Assembly (NCBI RefSeq): GCF_025660475.1
Contig: NZ_JAOUSF010000003.1
Span: 736,141-800,140 of the forward strand
DNA: 64,000 nt
Direction of reading: 5' to 3'
From: Perspicuibacillus lycopersici
GTDB taxonomy: Bacteria > Bacillota > Bacilli > Bacillales > Caldibacillaceae
Position 1 is the first letter of the stretch. Each line of letters starts with the position of its first letter. Below, piece after piece: positions 49,685 to 58,948 of the stretch. The position numbers and the translations under genes are program-made. The notes below the pieces were generated by a model, which saw only the letters and a program-made list of their open reading frames with translations, did no database searches and was not told where the DNA came from.

Positions 49685-50458
49685 ATGAATTTTCTAACGA
49701 TTCAGGATGTATCTCATGTTTACTTTTCCAAACAAACAAGTACAACCGCGCTTCATGATATAAGCCTCACCGTCAATGAGGGTGAATTTATTTCCATTAT
49801 CGGTCCAAGTGGATGTGGAAAAACAACCTTACTCTCCATCATTGCCGGCTTAATTAAACCAACCGTTGGAACTGTTATATTGGATAATGAACCGATTCAT
49901 ATGAAAAATAAAAAAACTGGCTATATGCTGCAACAGGATTATTTGTTCCCATGGAAAACGATTGAGGAGAATATTTTTCTCGGACTTAAATTAACGAATC
50001 AATTAACAAATAAAACAAAAATAAAAACATTGTCGTTATTAAAGAAAATTGGCTTATCGAATGTGAAGGACCAATATCCATCTCAGCTATCTGGAGGAAT
50101 GCGTCAAAGAGTAGCATTAGTACGTACATTAGCAACAGATCCAAAGCTCCTCTTACTTGATGAACCATTTTCTGCACTAGATTATCAAACAAAATTAACA
50201 TTAGAAGAACTTGTATACCTTACGTTAAAGCAATTTCATAAAACTGCAGTACTTGTGACTCACGATATTGGTGAAGCCATCGCCATGAGTGATCGAATTT
50301 ATTTACTTTCAAAGGGTCCAGGAAAAGTCGCTCAAGTATTTACCGTTCCAAAGGAGCTTAGACAATTATCCCCGTTAGAAATCCGAAATTCTGAACAATA
50401 CAATGAACTATTTACCATCATTTGGAAGGAGTTGGAAAGCCTTGAAGGAAAAAATTAA
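49685..50458 (+). CDS. ytlC: YtlC, ABC importer ATPase
   Basis: This ATPase has about 257 aa, with Walker [10 protein letters not shown] near residue 41, signature [16 protein letters not shown] near 135 and Walker [12 protein letters not shown]. It resembles the SsuB/TauB family that pairs with ThiY/SsuA-type binding proteins. The longest frame starts at a TTG; the ATG at 49685, after AAGGAGG, is preferred. It overlaps the ytlD start by 17 bases. Confidence 0.9.
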   Translation: MNFLTIQDVSHVYFSKQTSTTALHDISLTVNEGEFISIIGPSGCGKTTLLSIIAGLIKPTVGTVILDNEPIHMKNKKTGYMLQQDYLFPWKTIEENIFLGLKLTNQLTNKTKIKTLSLLKKIGLSNVKDQYPSQLSGGMRQRVALVRTLATDPKLLLLDEPFSALDYQTKLTLEELVYLTLKQFHKTAVLVTHDIGEAIAMSDRIYLLSKGPGKVAQVFTVPKELRQLSPLEIRNSEQYNELFTIIWKELESLEGKN

Positions 50459-51248
50459 TGTCCCGCTCCTCCATCAGCAATACCGAAATCAATTACGTAA
50501 GGAGAAGCGCTGGGTACTATTCTTCCAAATTCTAATCTTTTTGGCTTTCTTCCTTTTTTGGCAAGTGGCTAGTCACTTTAAATGGATTGATCCTTTAATC
50601 TTCAGTTCACCAATAACTATTTGGAATTTATTTCTCGATAAAGTAAGCGATGGCTCTCTTTTCCCTCACATATGGACGACAGTTTTTGAAACCTTTCTTG
50701 GTTTTATCATTGGAACATTAGGAGGTACCATTTTTGCCGCCATTCTTTGGTGGTCCAATACACTATCAAAAATATTCGGACCCTATTTAGTTATCTTAAA
50801 TGCTATGCCAAAGGTGGCACTTGGTCCGATTCTAATTGTTGCGCTTGGTCCGAATATGACATCCATCGTTGCAATGGGAGTATTGGTAACAATCATTATT
50901 ACAACGATTGTCATTTATTCATCTTTTCGTGAGGTCGATCCAAATTATGTAAAGGTGCTTCAATCCTTTGGAGCTACGAAATTTCAATGCTTTAAAGAAG
51001 CAATTCTTCCTTCCTCGTTCCCAACCATTATTTCTACGTTAAAAGTAAATGTTGGGTTGTCATGGGTTGGGGTAATTGTAGGGGAATACCTTGTTTCCAA
51101 GCAAGGATTAGGTTATTTAATTATATATGGATTCCAGGTGTTTAATTTCACACTAGTTCTCTTATCATTATTAGTAATTGCCGTCTTTGCAACCATCATG
51201 TATAAGCTCGTCGAGGTAATCGAACAAAAACTATTAAAGAATGGATAA
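50442..51248 (+). CDS. ytlD: YtlD, ABC importer permease
   Basis: This membrane subunit has about 268 aa, with six hydrophobic helices and the EAA loop [20 protein letters not shown], as in SsuC/TauC. It works with YtlA and YtlC. The longest frame begins deep inside ytlC; the TTG at 50442 (giving [10 protein letters not shown]) has GGAAGGAG about ten bases upstream and gives the expected length. This start is likely but not certain. Confidence 0.85.
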   Translation: MKEKINVPLLHQQYRNQLRKEKRWVLFFQILIFLAFFLFWQVASHFKWIDPLIFSSPITIWNLFLDKVSDGSLFPHIWTTVFETFLGFIIGTLGGTIFAAILWWSNTLSKIFGPYLVILNAMPKVALGPILIVALGPNMTSIVAMGVLVTIIITTIVIYSSFREVDPNYVKVLQSFGATKFQCFKEAILPSSFPTIISTLKVNVGLSWVGVIVGEYLVSKQGLGYLIIYGFQVFNFTLVLLSLLVIAVFATIMYKLVEVIEQKLLKNG

Positions 51249-51394
51249 TCCTTGGGTAATGTATTTTGCCCGAGGTGTATTTTTTAAAATTTTCCGTTCT
51301 TGTAACTACAGACTTTACGAAATTAGCTATTAATAATGTAAGGGGATACTTTTGCAGAAAAGTATAATAATTTAAACAAAACTATCAGGTGCCC

Positions 51395-51423
51395 TTGACT
51401 TACTAACTATTTGTATATAAAAT
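51395..51423 (+). promoter_or_regulatory. Sigma-A promoter of ilvE
   Basis: TTGACT (51395-51400) and TAAAAT (51418-51423) are 17 bases apart, about 40 bases before the ilvE start codon. Confidence 0.65.
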
Positions 51424-51462
51424 TATTTTCAAAACTTTATTACTAAAGGAAGAGATTGCATA

Positions 51463-52539
51463 ATGAAGCAAGTCAGCGAGATCGAGTTTATTAAGGCACC
51501 CCAGTTAAAACAAAAACCGAATCCAAAAGAATTAGGATTTGGTAAATATTTTACCGACTACATGTTTACTATGGACTATGATTTGATAAACGGTTGGCAT
51601 GCAGCAAAAATCACGCCATTTGCGCCATTGGAATTGTCACCTTCCGCTTTTATATTTCATTATGGACAGGCTGTCTTTGAAGGATTGAAGGCTTATAAAA
51701 CAAATGATGGCAGAACCTTATTGTTTCGTGCCAATAAGCATGTGGCACGATTAAATCATTCATGCGAAAGAATTTGTATACCAACAATTGATCCTACCAT
51801 TGCGATGGACGCTCTTTTAGCTTTACTAGAAGTTGAAAAAGATTGGGTACCGACATTAAATGGTACTTCCTTATATATAAGACCATTTGTTATTGCTACA
51901 GAGCCATATTTAGGCGTTCGACCAGCACATGAATACAAGTTTATTATCATTTTATCTCCTGTAGGTGCTTATTACTCGGGGAAACAATTAATGCCAGTAA
52001 AAATCTATGTTGAAGATGAATATGTTCGTGCAATACCTGGTGGAGTCGGACATACGAAAACACCTGGAAATTACGCAGCAAGTATGTCTGCACAGCAAAA
52101 AGCCAACAGTTTAGGATATGACCAAGTACTATGGCTAGATGGAAAAGAGAAAAAATATATTGAAGAAGTAGGAAGTATGAATATTTTCTTCAAAATAAAC
52201 GGAGAAGTTTATACTCCAAAATTAAATGGAAGTATATTAGCCGGTGTCACACGTGATACTGTTTTAGAATTAATAAAATCATGGGGAATCCCTGTTCATG
52301 AGGAAACCTTATCAATAGAAGATATTTATAAGGCCTATCAAGATGGCCACTTAGAAGAAGTATTTGGAACAGGGACTGCAGCAGTAATTTCTCCAGTTGG
52401 GGAACTGAAGTGGGAAGATCATGTGATGACAATCAATAACTTTGAAACTGGTGAATTTACGGCAAAATTATATGAAACCATTACGAATATTCAATTTGGG
52501 AAAATGGAAGATAGCTTTGCTTGGACTATCGAAATTTAA
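51463..52539 (+). CDS. ilvE: IlvE, branched-chain amino acid aminotransferase
   Basis: This class IV PLP enzyme of 358 aa interconverts leucine, isoleucine and valine with their keto acids. It is of the larger BCAT type: FHYGQAVFEGLKAYK near residue 66, PLP lysine in GHTKTPGNYA near residue 199, and YIEEVGSMNIFF near 230. In B. subtilis two such enzymes exist (ybgE and ywaA); B. subtilis has no copy here that I recall. The ribosome site is AAGGAAG. It is monocistronic, with its own promoter. Confidence 0.93.
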   Translation: MKQVSEIEFIKAPQLKQKPNPKELGFGKYFTDYMFTMDYDLINGWHAAKITPFAPLELSPSAFIFHYGQAVFEGLKAYKTNDGRTLLFRANKHVARLNHSCERICIPTIDPTIAMDALLALLEVEKDWVPTLNGTSLYIRPFVIATEPYLGVRPAHEYKFIIILSPVGAYYSGKQLMPVKIYVEDEYVRAIPGGVGHTKTPGNYAASMSAQQKANSLGYDQVLWLDGKEKKYIEEVGSMNIFFKINGEVYTPKLNGSILAGVTRDTVLELIKSWGIPVHEETLSIEDIYKAYQDGHLEEVFGTGTAAVISPVGELKWEDHVMTINNFETGEFTAKLYETITNIQFGKMEDSFAWTIEI

Positions 52540-52600
52540 TAGCGCATCTTTCTTGAGGGAATCACCGGTAACGAGATTTCCTCTAGAAAGGATTTCAGTA

Positions 52601-53077
52601 TCATTCATTGAGTAGATTTTTTCGGATATATGCTAAACATTTTTGTAATACTAAATCCTTCATAATAAAGCTGTATTCTTCATTTAATTCATCAGCTGTT
52701 AAATTACCACTTACTAATACTGGACCATCGGTTTCAAAATATTGCTCGTTTTTATTGATCGCATGGATGTTAGCGAAATAAATATTTTTCAGAAATTCAT
52801 TCTCTTTTTCTATTACTTTATATTGACCAATATAATGTAATTCCGTCACGATTCCACCCGTTTCTTCAAATACCTCCCTAATTGCCGCTTCTTCTAATGT
52901 TTCATTACATTCTAATTTACCTCCAGGAAATTCTAACCCACGAACTTTATGCTTTGTTAATAACCATTGCCCATTATAGAAGCAAATAACCCATACATGC
53001 TTTGCTTTTATTTCAAAAGCATCCCTTTCAAAAGCAAGATGAATTGTGTTCCCATTGATATCATGAAATGTTTCCAT
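52601..53077 (-). CDS. ytkD: YtkD, Nudix nucleoside triphosphatase
   Basis: This 158 aa Nudix hydrolase has an intact Nudix box: G53-x5-E59-x7-R67-E68-x2-E71-E72-x-G74. B. subtilis YtkD removes oxidised nucleotides such as 8-oxo-dGTP, limiting mutation, and is linked to sporulation and stress; that function is inferred. The ATG follows GAGGGG. It is convergent with ilvE. Confidence 0.9.
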   Translation of the reverse strand: METFHDINGNTIHLAFERDAFEIKAKHVWVICFYNGQWLLTKHKVRGLEFPGGKLECNETLEEAAIREVFEETGGIVTELHYIGQYKVIEKENEFLKNIYFANIHAINKNEQYFETDGPVLVSGNLTADELNEEYSFIMKDLVLQKCLAYIRKNLLNE

Positions 53078-53286
53078 TACAATCCCCTCTCCAATCTATC
53101 AATCTCTATAATCCTAGCATACATAGAGAAGTACACCAAATAAATAGGAAACAAGATCCATCACTTCAGCCGATTATAATAGGTCTAAAGATTCAATTAC
53201 TTAAAGATAATGATTTTATTGAATCTTTTATTGCCAGCCCATCGTACACTAGGTGTTGGGGTAGAAAAGAATAAGGAGTGTATTGG

Positions 53287-54144
53287 ATGAAAAAATTAAT
53301 TGCAACTACAGTATTTGGTTTGGTTATGTTCATGGTAACAGCATGTAATCAAACGGCAGAGCCAACAAATAACGAAAAAAATGCTGGCAATAAACAGGAG
53401 CAGGAATTAACATTACAAGAAGTGTTTGACAAAACATTAAATGCTTCGAATACGCTTGATAGCTTTACATTAAATATGGTAATGGATCAAGATATGAGTA
53501 TTAGTTCAGCACCTGATGAAACAGTTTCGACAAGCATTCAAGCGGATATGGATATAATTAATGAACCGATGAGCCTTTATCAAGATATGAGCATAGATAT
53601 GAATATGGGGGATTTTAGACAAAACGTTGCAATGGAATCCTATTTTACCGAAGATGGCTTTTTCGTATATGACTCAACAACCAATCAATGGGCAAAAATG
53701 CCGGAAGAAATGTTCAATGAAGTGATGCAGCTATCAGAGGAACAAACAGATCCAAGTGTACAGCTAAACCAATTTAAAGAATTTGTTGATGATTTTTCTT
53801 TCCAACAAAATAGTACAGAATATATTTTAACATTAAAGACTTCTGGAGAAAAATTACTCGATATTGTAAAAGAACTCTCTGGAGATATGCTGGATGAGGA
53901 ATTAATAGGCGAGGAAATACTCAACAATATGAATATTGAACAACTCGATTATATCATGCATATTGATAAAGAAACATTCCTGCCTAACAAAGTAGATATG
54001 AAGTTAACTATGAAAATGGCAATGGAAGGTGACGAAATAACGATTCAACAATCAACGAGTGCAACTTATACAAATATTAATGGCTTAGAAAAGATTACAG
54101 TCCCTCAAGAAGTACTTGATAATTCCGTTGATGCCCAATATTAA
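53287..54144 (+). CDS. DUF6612-type lipoprotein
   Basis: This surface lipoprotein has about 285 aa. The signal peptide ends in the lipobox VTAC near residue 20. The mature part is acidic and methionine-rich (MNMGD, MAMEGDE), alternates strand-like segments, and contains a FFVYDSTTNQWAKMP element, features of the DUF6612/LolA-like fold. Family function is unknown; lipid or ligand carriage is a guess from the fold. The longest frame starts at a GTG inside the ribosome site; the ATG at 53287 follows AAGGAG. Confidence 0.8.
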   Translation: MKKLIATTVFGLVMFMVTACNQTAEPTNNEKNAGNKQEQELTLQEVFDKTLNASNTLDSFTLNMVMDQDMSISSAPDETVSTSIQADMDIINEPMSLYQDMSIDMNMGDFRQNVAMESYFTEDGFFVYDSTTNQWAKMPEEMFNEVMQLSEEQTDPSVQLNQFKEFVDDFSFQQNSTEYILTLKTSGEKLLDIVKELSGDMLDEELIGEEILNNMNIEQLDYIMHIDKETFLPNKVDMKLTMKMAMEGDEITIQQSTSATYTNINGLEKITVPQEVLDNSVDAQY

Positions 54145-54151
54145 ATAAAAA

Positions 54152-54197
54152 CGAAGGAGGTACACAGATTCCTTTTCCTGTGTACCTTCTGTTTAAT
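54152..54197. terminator. Convergent terminator after the DUF6612 lipoprotein
   Basis: GGTACACAG and CTGTGTACC form a stem extended by GAAGG and CCTTC, followed by TGTTTAATTT. It lies between convergent genes. Confidence 0.7.
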
Positions 54198-54215
54198 TTG
54201 AAAAGGAGGTATCTC

Positions 54216-54542
54216 TCATAAATGGTCATTGCCACCAAATAAAATTCCCATTTCTCTAATTTGTTGTTTTGTTTCTTGATTTCCTAGCTGATAAATCATT
54301 TTATAAACCTGAATAATTCCCGAGTCATAGATATCATTTTCGGGATCGACATGATATTCCAAAAACGGAATATGCGATCTGACAAAACTCTGTAAATTCG
54401 CGGAATCCATCGTTCGAAACAATTCCCGTAAGTGTTTTATTTCTTCTGCAGTCGCCTCAATTTCAAAATGCCAGCTACTCGCCGTCTTATTACGACTTAT
54501 TTCACCACTAGCAACATTAATATAATACTTCTCCTTATCCAT
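54216..54542 (-). CDS. Small conserved-looking protein, unknown function
   Basis: This 108 aa soluble acidic protein is predicted helical in the middle (EIKHLRELFRTMDSANLQ) and ends in IREMGILFGGNDHL. It contains YYINVASGEIS at the N-terminus, a turn seen in small Bacillaceae proteins of unknown function. I do not recognise a family. The longest frame adds ten residues; the ATG at 54542 follows GGTGA closely and is tentatively preferred. Confidence 0.6.
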   Translation of the reverse strand: MDKEKYYINVASGEISRNKTASSWHFEIEATAEEIKHLRELFRTMDSANLQSFVRSHIPFLEYHVDPENDIYDSGIIQVYKMIYQLGNQETKQQIREMGILFGGNDHL

Positions 54543-54772
54543 CCTATCACCAATTTCTCCTAATGATATCATTCGATAAATTTATTTATGTTATCCCACA
54601 AATTCTATCTTTTATGCTTAAAAATGAAAATTACTGTAGATTCTCCAATATAGAAAAAAATCATCATGCAATGTTTAAGAGCATAAAGAATTGGGTAAAA
54701 GAAGAGAGATTAATAAGACGCAGAATATTTCCTATATATTAGCACCTGTCATATAAATGGAGGGGTAGTACA

Positions 54773-55027
54773 ATGAAATTTATAGACGAATTATTTGAAT
54801 ACTATAAGAATAAACTTACTGCTGATGATGAGGATATTGATTTATTAGTCGCTTCCTTGCTACAAGATTTTTCTCGGGAAGATATGCTATTAATTCTCGC
54901 CGAGCTAAATAAAGAAGAGCTTTATCACATTACCGGAAACTATTTAGTTACAGAGTTACGTAAGAAAATGATTAACACACAAAATGGAGAAGAAACATTG
55001 TCGGATAAATCAACCTTTCTCCATTAA
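54773..55027 (+). CDS. Small helical protein, DUF6154-like
   Basis: This 84 aa acidic protein has helix-forming segments throughout (MKFIDELFEYYKNKL, then LSREDMLLILAELNKEEL-type sequence). It resembles the small DUF6154 family of Bacillaceae, from memory only. There is no signal peptide. The ribosome site ATGGAGGGG is strong and the gene has its own terminator, so it is real. Function unknown. Confidence 0.75.
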   Translation: MKFIDELFEYYKNKLTADDEDIDLLVASLLQDFSREDMLLILAELNKEELYHITGNYLVTELRKKMINTQNGEETLSDKSTFLH

Positions 55028-55044
55028 CTGTATAGAAATGAAGC

Positions 55045-55080
55045 GAACCGCCACTATGTGAAATATAGTGGCGGTTCTTT
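55045..55080. terminator. Bidirectional terminator before dps
   Basis: GAACCGCCACTAT and ATAGTGGCGGTTC are perfect 13-base arms with CTTTC on the plus-strand exit, between convergent genes. Confidence 0.88.
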
Positions 55081-55095
55081 CACTTATTTGATCTT

Positions 55096-55536
55096 TTACT
55101 TTTCAAGAAACGCACGTAACATCCAGGAGTGCTTTTCTAATTTTTTACTAATCCCTAATAGTAAATCTACCGTTCCTTCGTCCCCTTCAGCGCTTGCTTC
55201 TTTTATCCCTTGTAGCAATTGCTTATCGATTGTTTGAAAATCTTGAAGTACTTCTTCTACCATTTCTAAATCTTTGCCTATTCCAATTGCTTCTTTAATC
55301 GTTGCAAGCGATAAACATTCCTTTAATGTTGAAATTGGCTTTTCCTGCAAGGTTAATATACGCTCTGCAATATCATCTACATGCTCTGTTACTTCATTAT
55401 AAAGCTCCTCAAATTTTTCATGTAGATTAAAGAAATGCGGACCTTTAACAAACCAATGGAAATGATGAAGTTTTGTATACATTACTTGAAAATTAGCAAT
55501 GAGGGAATTCATTGTTTGATGTAAAGGTGAATTCAT
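55096..55536 (-). CDS. dps: Dps/MrgA-type ferritin-like protein
   Basis: This miniferritin has about 146 aa and forms a 12-mer that stores iron with peroxide and shields DNA. The ferroxidase ligands are visible in HHFHWFVKGPHFFNLHEKFE and EHVDDIAERIL, with the usual H..D..E arrangement. The longest frame adds 25 residues; the ATG at 55536 has GGAGG ten bases upstream and gives the usual length. I did not find a convincing PerR box. Confidence 0.93.
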   Translation of the reverse strand: MNSPLHQTMNSLIANFQVMYTKLHHFHWFVKGPHFFNLHEKFEELYNEVTEHVDDIAERILTLQEKPISTLKECLSLATIKEAIGIGKDLEMVEEVLQDFQTIDKQLLQGIKEASAEGDEGTVDLLLGISKKLEKHSWMLRAFLEK

Positions 55537-55694
55537 TTTATCCGTACCTCCAAATAAGAAATTAGTATTTACAAACTCGTTATTATCTAATTTTTTCTTA
55601 ACATGATACAATTATGTATAGAAAAAAGATATAAATGAATTTTCTTTGGAAAAAATAGACAATACAAAGATCTTTTAAAGGATGTCGCCTATAC

Positions 55695-55940
55695 ATGATC
55701 AAAAAATTAGTACTAAAATTTATTCGTTTTTATCAAAAGGGAATATCTCCACTAAAACCACCTAGCTGTCGCTTTCACCCAACCTGTTCAAATTATGGAA
55801 TAGAAGCTATTGAAAGGTTTGGCGTTTTAAAAGGTGGTTGGTTGACAATTGTTCGGATATTGAAATGCCATCCATTTCATCCTGGTGGGTTCGATCCGGT
55901 TCCATTGGAGTGGAACTTTCCGCAAAAAAATACAAAATAA
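55695..55940 (+). CDS. yidD: YidD, membrane protein insertion efficiency factor
   Basis: This 81 aa basic protein carries the conserved core [20 protein letters not shown] (cysteines at about 24 and 30) and [12 protein letters not shown]. YidD helps YidC-dependent insertion and lies peripherally on the inner membrane. It corresponds to B. subtilis ytjA. The ribosome site AAAGGATG is a little far from the ATG. Confidence 0.9.
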   Translation: MIKKLVLKFIRFYQKGISPLKPPSCRFHPTCSNYGIEAIERFGVLKGGWLTIVRILKCHPFHPGGFDPVPLEWNFPQKNTK

Positions 55941-56037
55941 CATAAAAATTAATGTGGTAAATATCGGTGCTTTTGGAAATTTCCTTTCATTTTTAACCAA
56001 TTAAAAGAGGAAAACCAAGCATATACTATGATTGATG

Positions 56038-56069
56038 AAAAGCTTCTAATGGAAGCTTTTTATTTTTTC
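56038..56069 (+). terminator. Terminator after yidD
   Basis: AAAAGCTTC and GAAGCTTTT form a nine-base-pair stem with a five-base loop, followed by TATTTTTT, about 100 bases after the yidD stop and just before the zinc-lipoprotein promoter. Confidence 0.8.
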
Positions 56070-56070
56070 C

Positions 56071-56099
56071 TTGCCAAGTGAAAAATATTCATGTATTAT
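56071..56099 (+). promoter_or_regulatory. Promoter of the zinc-binding lipoprotein gene
   Basis: TTGCCA (56071-56076) and TATTAT (56094-56099) are 17 bases apart. The predicted start site near 56106 is just upstream of the Zur-like box. Confidence 0.6.
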
Positions 56100-56113
56100 A
56101 CAAAGGGATTTAT

Positions 56114-56134
56114 AAATCGGAATGAATACGATTT
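56114..56134 (+). promoter_or_regulatory. Zur-like operator
   Basis: Two arms, AAATCGGAAT and AATACGATTT, flank a single G. They match the Bacillus Zur box (AAATCGTAAT and ATTACGATTT) at 18 of 20 arm positions. It lies just after the predicted transcription start and 26 bases before the start codon of a zinc-binding lipoprotein, so Zur could block transcription when zinc is plentiful. Confidence 0.75.
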
Positions 56135-56159
56135 GTTCTATTTAGGGAGGACTACATAG

Positions 56160-57116
56160 ATGGTTAAATATAAACTGTTTTTTACCATTTTTCTTATTGC
56201 AATTGTTACCTTTTTATCTGCATGTGGCAATGATAATGATTCACTTAAAAATAAAGCCGATGGAAAATTAAAAATTTATACTACTGTATATCCATTAAAG
56301 GATTTTGCAGAAAAAATTGGCGGAGAATATGTCGATGTGGAGACTATTTATCCACCTGGTATGGATGAGCATACATTTGAACCATCCCAAAAAGACATAA
56401 TTAATATGGCTGGAGGGGATATCTTCTTTTATATTGGTTATGGATTAGAAGGGTTTGTCGAAAAAACAAAACCAATCCTGCAAGATGAAGGAGTTAACGT
56501 TGTTGCGACTGGGGAATTTGTACAGCTACCAGAAGTAACACATGAAGAGGAACAGGATGAAGAAGAAGGACATGATGAGCATAATCACGGGACAGTAAAC
56601 CCTCATATTTGGCTAGATCCTGTATATGCTAAACAGCTTGCTGAAGTCATTAAGGACACTTTAATTGAAGCCATTCCAGAACAAAAGCAATATTTTGAGG
56701 ATAATTACGCGACCGTTGCTAAACAATTAGATATGTTAAATGATGAATTTGTGGAAGTTACGAAAAATATGAAAACTAACCATATTATTGTAACTCATGC
56801 TGCTTATGGCTATTGGGAACTACGATATGGCATTGAACAATTAAGTATATCCGGAATGTCTAGTACAGATGAGCCATCCCAAAAACAACTACAGCATATT
56901 ATCGAAGAAGTACAAGAACAAAACCTAAATTATATTTTAGTGGAGCAAAACATTAATAATAAATTAATTGATGTTGTAAAAAAAGAAGCAAATGTTACAC
57001 CACTTCCTATCCATAATCTGTCTGTATTAACGGAAAAAGATATCGAGAACAATGCAGATTATTTTTCCATAATGGAGCAAAACTTAAATACATTAAAGCA
57101 GGCATTAAATAACTAA
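56160..57116 (+). CDS. znuA: ZnuA/AdcA-like zinc-binding lipoprotein
   Basis: This cluster A-I solute-binding protein has 318 aa. The lipobox is LSAC near residue 22. Metal ligands are expected at MDEHTFEPS, NPHIWLDP and THAAYGYWE, and the acidic histidine-rich loop EEEGHDEHNHG (about residues 130-145) is typical of zinc rather than manganese binders. No ABC ATPase or permease gene is adjacent, so the transporter must be encoded elsewhere. Strong ribosome site GGGAGG; control by Zur is inferred from the box upstream. Confidence 0.9.
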   Translation: MVKYKLFFTIFLIAIVTFLSACGNDNDSLKNKADGKLKIYTTVYPLKDFAEKIGGEYVDVETIYPPGMDEHTFEPSQKDIINMAGGDIFFYIGYGLEGFVEKTKPILQDEGVNVVATGEFVQLPEVTHEEEQDEEEGHDEHNHGTVNPHIWLDPVYAKQLAEVIKDTLIEAIPEQKQYFEDNYATVAKQLDMLNDEFVEVTKNMKTNHIIVTHAAYGYWELRYGIEQLSISGMSSTDEPSQKQLQHIIEEVQEQNLNYILVEQNINNKLIDVVKKEANVTPLPIHNLSVLTEKDIENNADYFSIMEQNLNTLKQALNN

Positions 57117-57186
57117 TATTTACTAGCATTATCGAATTAGGTAAAGAGGAAACTAATTATGAATCCTTACCTAGGAGTGATAGTTG

Positions 57187-57348
57187 ATGGCTAAAGATGT
57201 TCTATGTGAAGTTAATAACTGTGTCTTTTGGGAAACAGGAAATAAATGTAGTGCCGATCAAATTTATGTAGTTAGTCATTTTGGTAAAACTGCCGAGCAT
57301 AGCAGACAAACTGACTGTAAAACATTTAAACCAGTAGATGATTTATAA
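57187..57348 (+). CDS. DUF1540 cysteine protein
   Basis: This 53 aa open frame begins MAKDVLCEVNNCVFW and has four cysteines at positions 7, 12, 21 and 44, the DUF1540 pattern. The four cysteines suggest metal binding; no function has been proven. It starts after AGGAGTG (nine bases). It follows znuA by 70 bases without a convincing terminator, so it may share its transcript. A TAGGTAA/TTACCTA hairpin covers part of the gap. Confidence 0.8.
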   Translation: MAKDVLCEVNNCVFWETGNKCSADQIYVVSHFGKTAEHSRQTDCKTFKPVDDL

Positions 57349-57355
57349 AGTATTG

Positions 57356-57390
57356 AAAAAGTGGTCCAATTAATTTTGGACCACTTTTTT
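57356..57390. terminator. Bidirectional terminator, DUF1540 gene / menE
   Basis: AAAAAGTGGTCCAA and TTGGACCACTTTTT are perfect 14-base arms between convergent genes. Confidence 0.92.
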
Positions 57391-58872
57391 CTATGAAAGG
57401 AATTTGCTTAAGCTTTTCCTCATTACTTTATTCGAAGCGGTTTTTGGCAATTCATTTATTTGTATCCATTTTTTCGGTACTTTATATTTCGCTAAATGTG
57501 GCTGACAAAATTGTGCTAACTGCTCCCCACTAATCTCAGCATTGTTCGCAACGACATAAAAAGCACAAGGAACTTGTCCCCATGTTTCGTCATCCATTCC
57601 GATTACTGCTGCTTCCTTTATTGCAGGATGGGAAAGAATTATATTTTCTATTTCTGCAGGATAAATATTTTCACCACCAGAAATAATTAAATCAGACCTT
57701 CTATCAATAACAAACAAAAATCCATCTTCATCCATGTAACCTACATCACCTGTATAAAACCATCCATCGTTAGTGAAGCTCCTTTTATTCGCATCCTCCC
57801 GATTATAGTAGCCGTAAGTGACATTTGGACCTTTTACAACAATTTCACCTATTTCATTCGGCATTGCTGCAACTCCATCTTTATCAATTCGGACTTGACA
57901 AAAAAATAATGGTTTTCCGGCAGAACCGAGCTTGGCTAAACTATCCTCTGGCGTTAATGTAACAATTTGAGATGCGGTTTCTGTCATCCCATACGTTTGA
58001 AACACAGGAATATTCTTATTTTTACATACTTGCAATAGTGATAATGGTACCGGCCCTCCACCAATTAACATACAACGGAAGCTAGGCGAATACGTCTTCT
58101 CCCCTAAATCACGAATCATATTTTGAAGCATGGAGGTTACAACAGAAATAATTGTAGCCTTTCCTTCCATTAATGCAAGATTTATCTGCTGCTCATCAAA
58201 CTTTTCAAATAAAATGACCGGAATTCCATAGACCATACTACGAACTAATATCGAAAAACCACTAGCATGGAAAAGAGGTACTGCTGCTAGCCATGCATCC
58301 TGGTCATGCAATCCTAAATTAAGTGCAGAGCCAATGGCACTCCACCAGTGATTTCCAAAGCTTTGAATAACTCCTTTTGGAAAACCAGTCGTTCCAGATG
58401 TATACATAATGGTACAGACATCCTGTAAATTAAATTCAGTAACAATTTCAAAATCAACTTCATTTGCCGCTATCAATTGTTCCTTGTAAATTGTATGAAT
58501 GCCAGTTTGACCATTTAATTTAACGGCAATGCTCTCAAACTCCATTTGTGTAATTAAATGTACAGCTTCACTGTCATCTATTTGAAAGGCCAATTCTCTA
58601 TTGGTCAATCGAACATTCAATAATACTACAGGACAGCCGATTAACTGTAGCGCATAAAGGACGAGAACGAAATCCATATGGTTATTCAATAAAACTGCTG
58701 TTCGATCACCGCGCTTTATCCCACAGGCTGTAAGTTTCCGTGCCATACTTAAGGAATAATCACAAAGCTCTTTAAACGTTAACTCCTTATCTTTAAAAAC
58801 CAATGCTTTTCGATTCGGGGTTAAATATGCACGATTTAATAGCCAATTAGGCATCTTCTCTAAGGAAGACAT
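57391..58872 (-). CDS. menE: MenE, o-succinylbenzoate-CoA ligase
   Basis: This adenylate-forming enzyme of menaquinone synthesis has about 493 aa. The ATP loop YTSGTTGFPKG lies near residue 160, TYGMTETAS near 290, and GWFYTGDVG and PKTASNKVMRK near the C-terminus. It activates o-succinylbenzoate with CoA, directly before the MenB step. The longest frame adds three codons at a GTG; the ATG at 58872 has AAGGGAG eight bases upstream. It follows menB on the same strand with a hairpin in between. menC is not next to it. Confidence 0.95.
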   Translation of the reverse strand: MSSLEKMPNWLLNRAYLTPNRKALVFKDKELTFKELCDYSLSMARKLTACGIKRGDRTAVLLNNHMDFVLVLYALQLIGCPVVLLNVRLTNRELAFQIDDSEAVHLITQMEFESIAVKLNGQTGIHTIYKEQLIAANEVDFEIVTEFNLQDVCTIMYTSGTTGFPKGVIQSFGNHWWSAIGSALNLGLHDQDAWLAAVPLFHASGFSILVRSMVYGIPVILFEKFDEQQINLALMEGKATIISVVTSMLQNMIRDLGEKTYSPSFRCMLIGGGPVPLSLLQVCKNKNIPVFQTYGMTETASQIVTLTPEDSLAKLGSAGKPLFFCQVRIDKDGVAAMPNEIGEIVVKGPNVTYGYYNREDANKRSFTNDGWFYTGDVGYMDEDGFLFVIDRRSDLIISGGENIYPAEIENIILSHPAIKEAAVIGMDDETWGQVPCAFYVVANNAEISGEQLAQFCQPHLAKYKVPKKWIQINELPKTASNKVMRKSLSKFLS

Positions 58873-58901
58873 TATTACCACTCCCTTACTAGTACTATAG
58901 G

Positions 58902-58932
58902 AAAACAGCTTAATAATTAATTAAGCTGTTTT
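58902..58932. terminator. Hairpin between menB and menE
   Basis: AACAGCTTAAT and ATTAAGCTGTT form an 11-base-pair stem. The T run is on the plus-strand exit (TTTTTTTATT), with only TTTTCC on the minus strand, so it may only partly stop menB transcripts and could also block antisense reads. Confidence 0.5.
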
Positions 58933-58948
58933 TTTATTCCCTATGTTA

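Noticed and set aside
51416..51435. Possible CodY box before ilvE
   Set aside because: Best alignment has four mismatches to the consensus, which is not distinguishable from AT-rich background.
52553..52585. GAGGGAATC / GATTTCCTC hairpin after ilvE
   Set aside because: The stem needs a G:U pair and no T run follows, so it is weak as a terminator.
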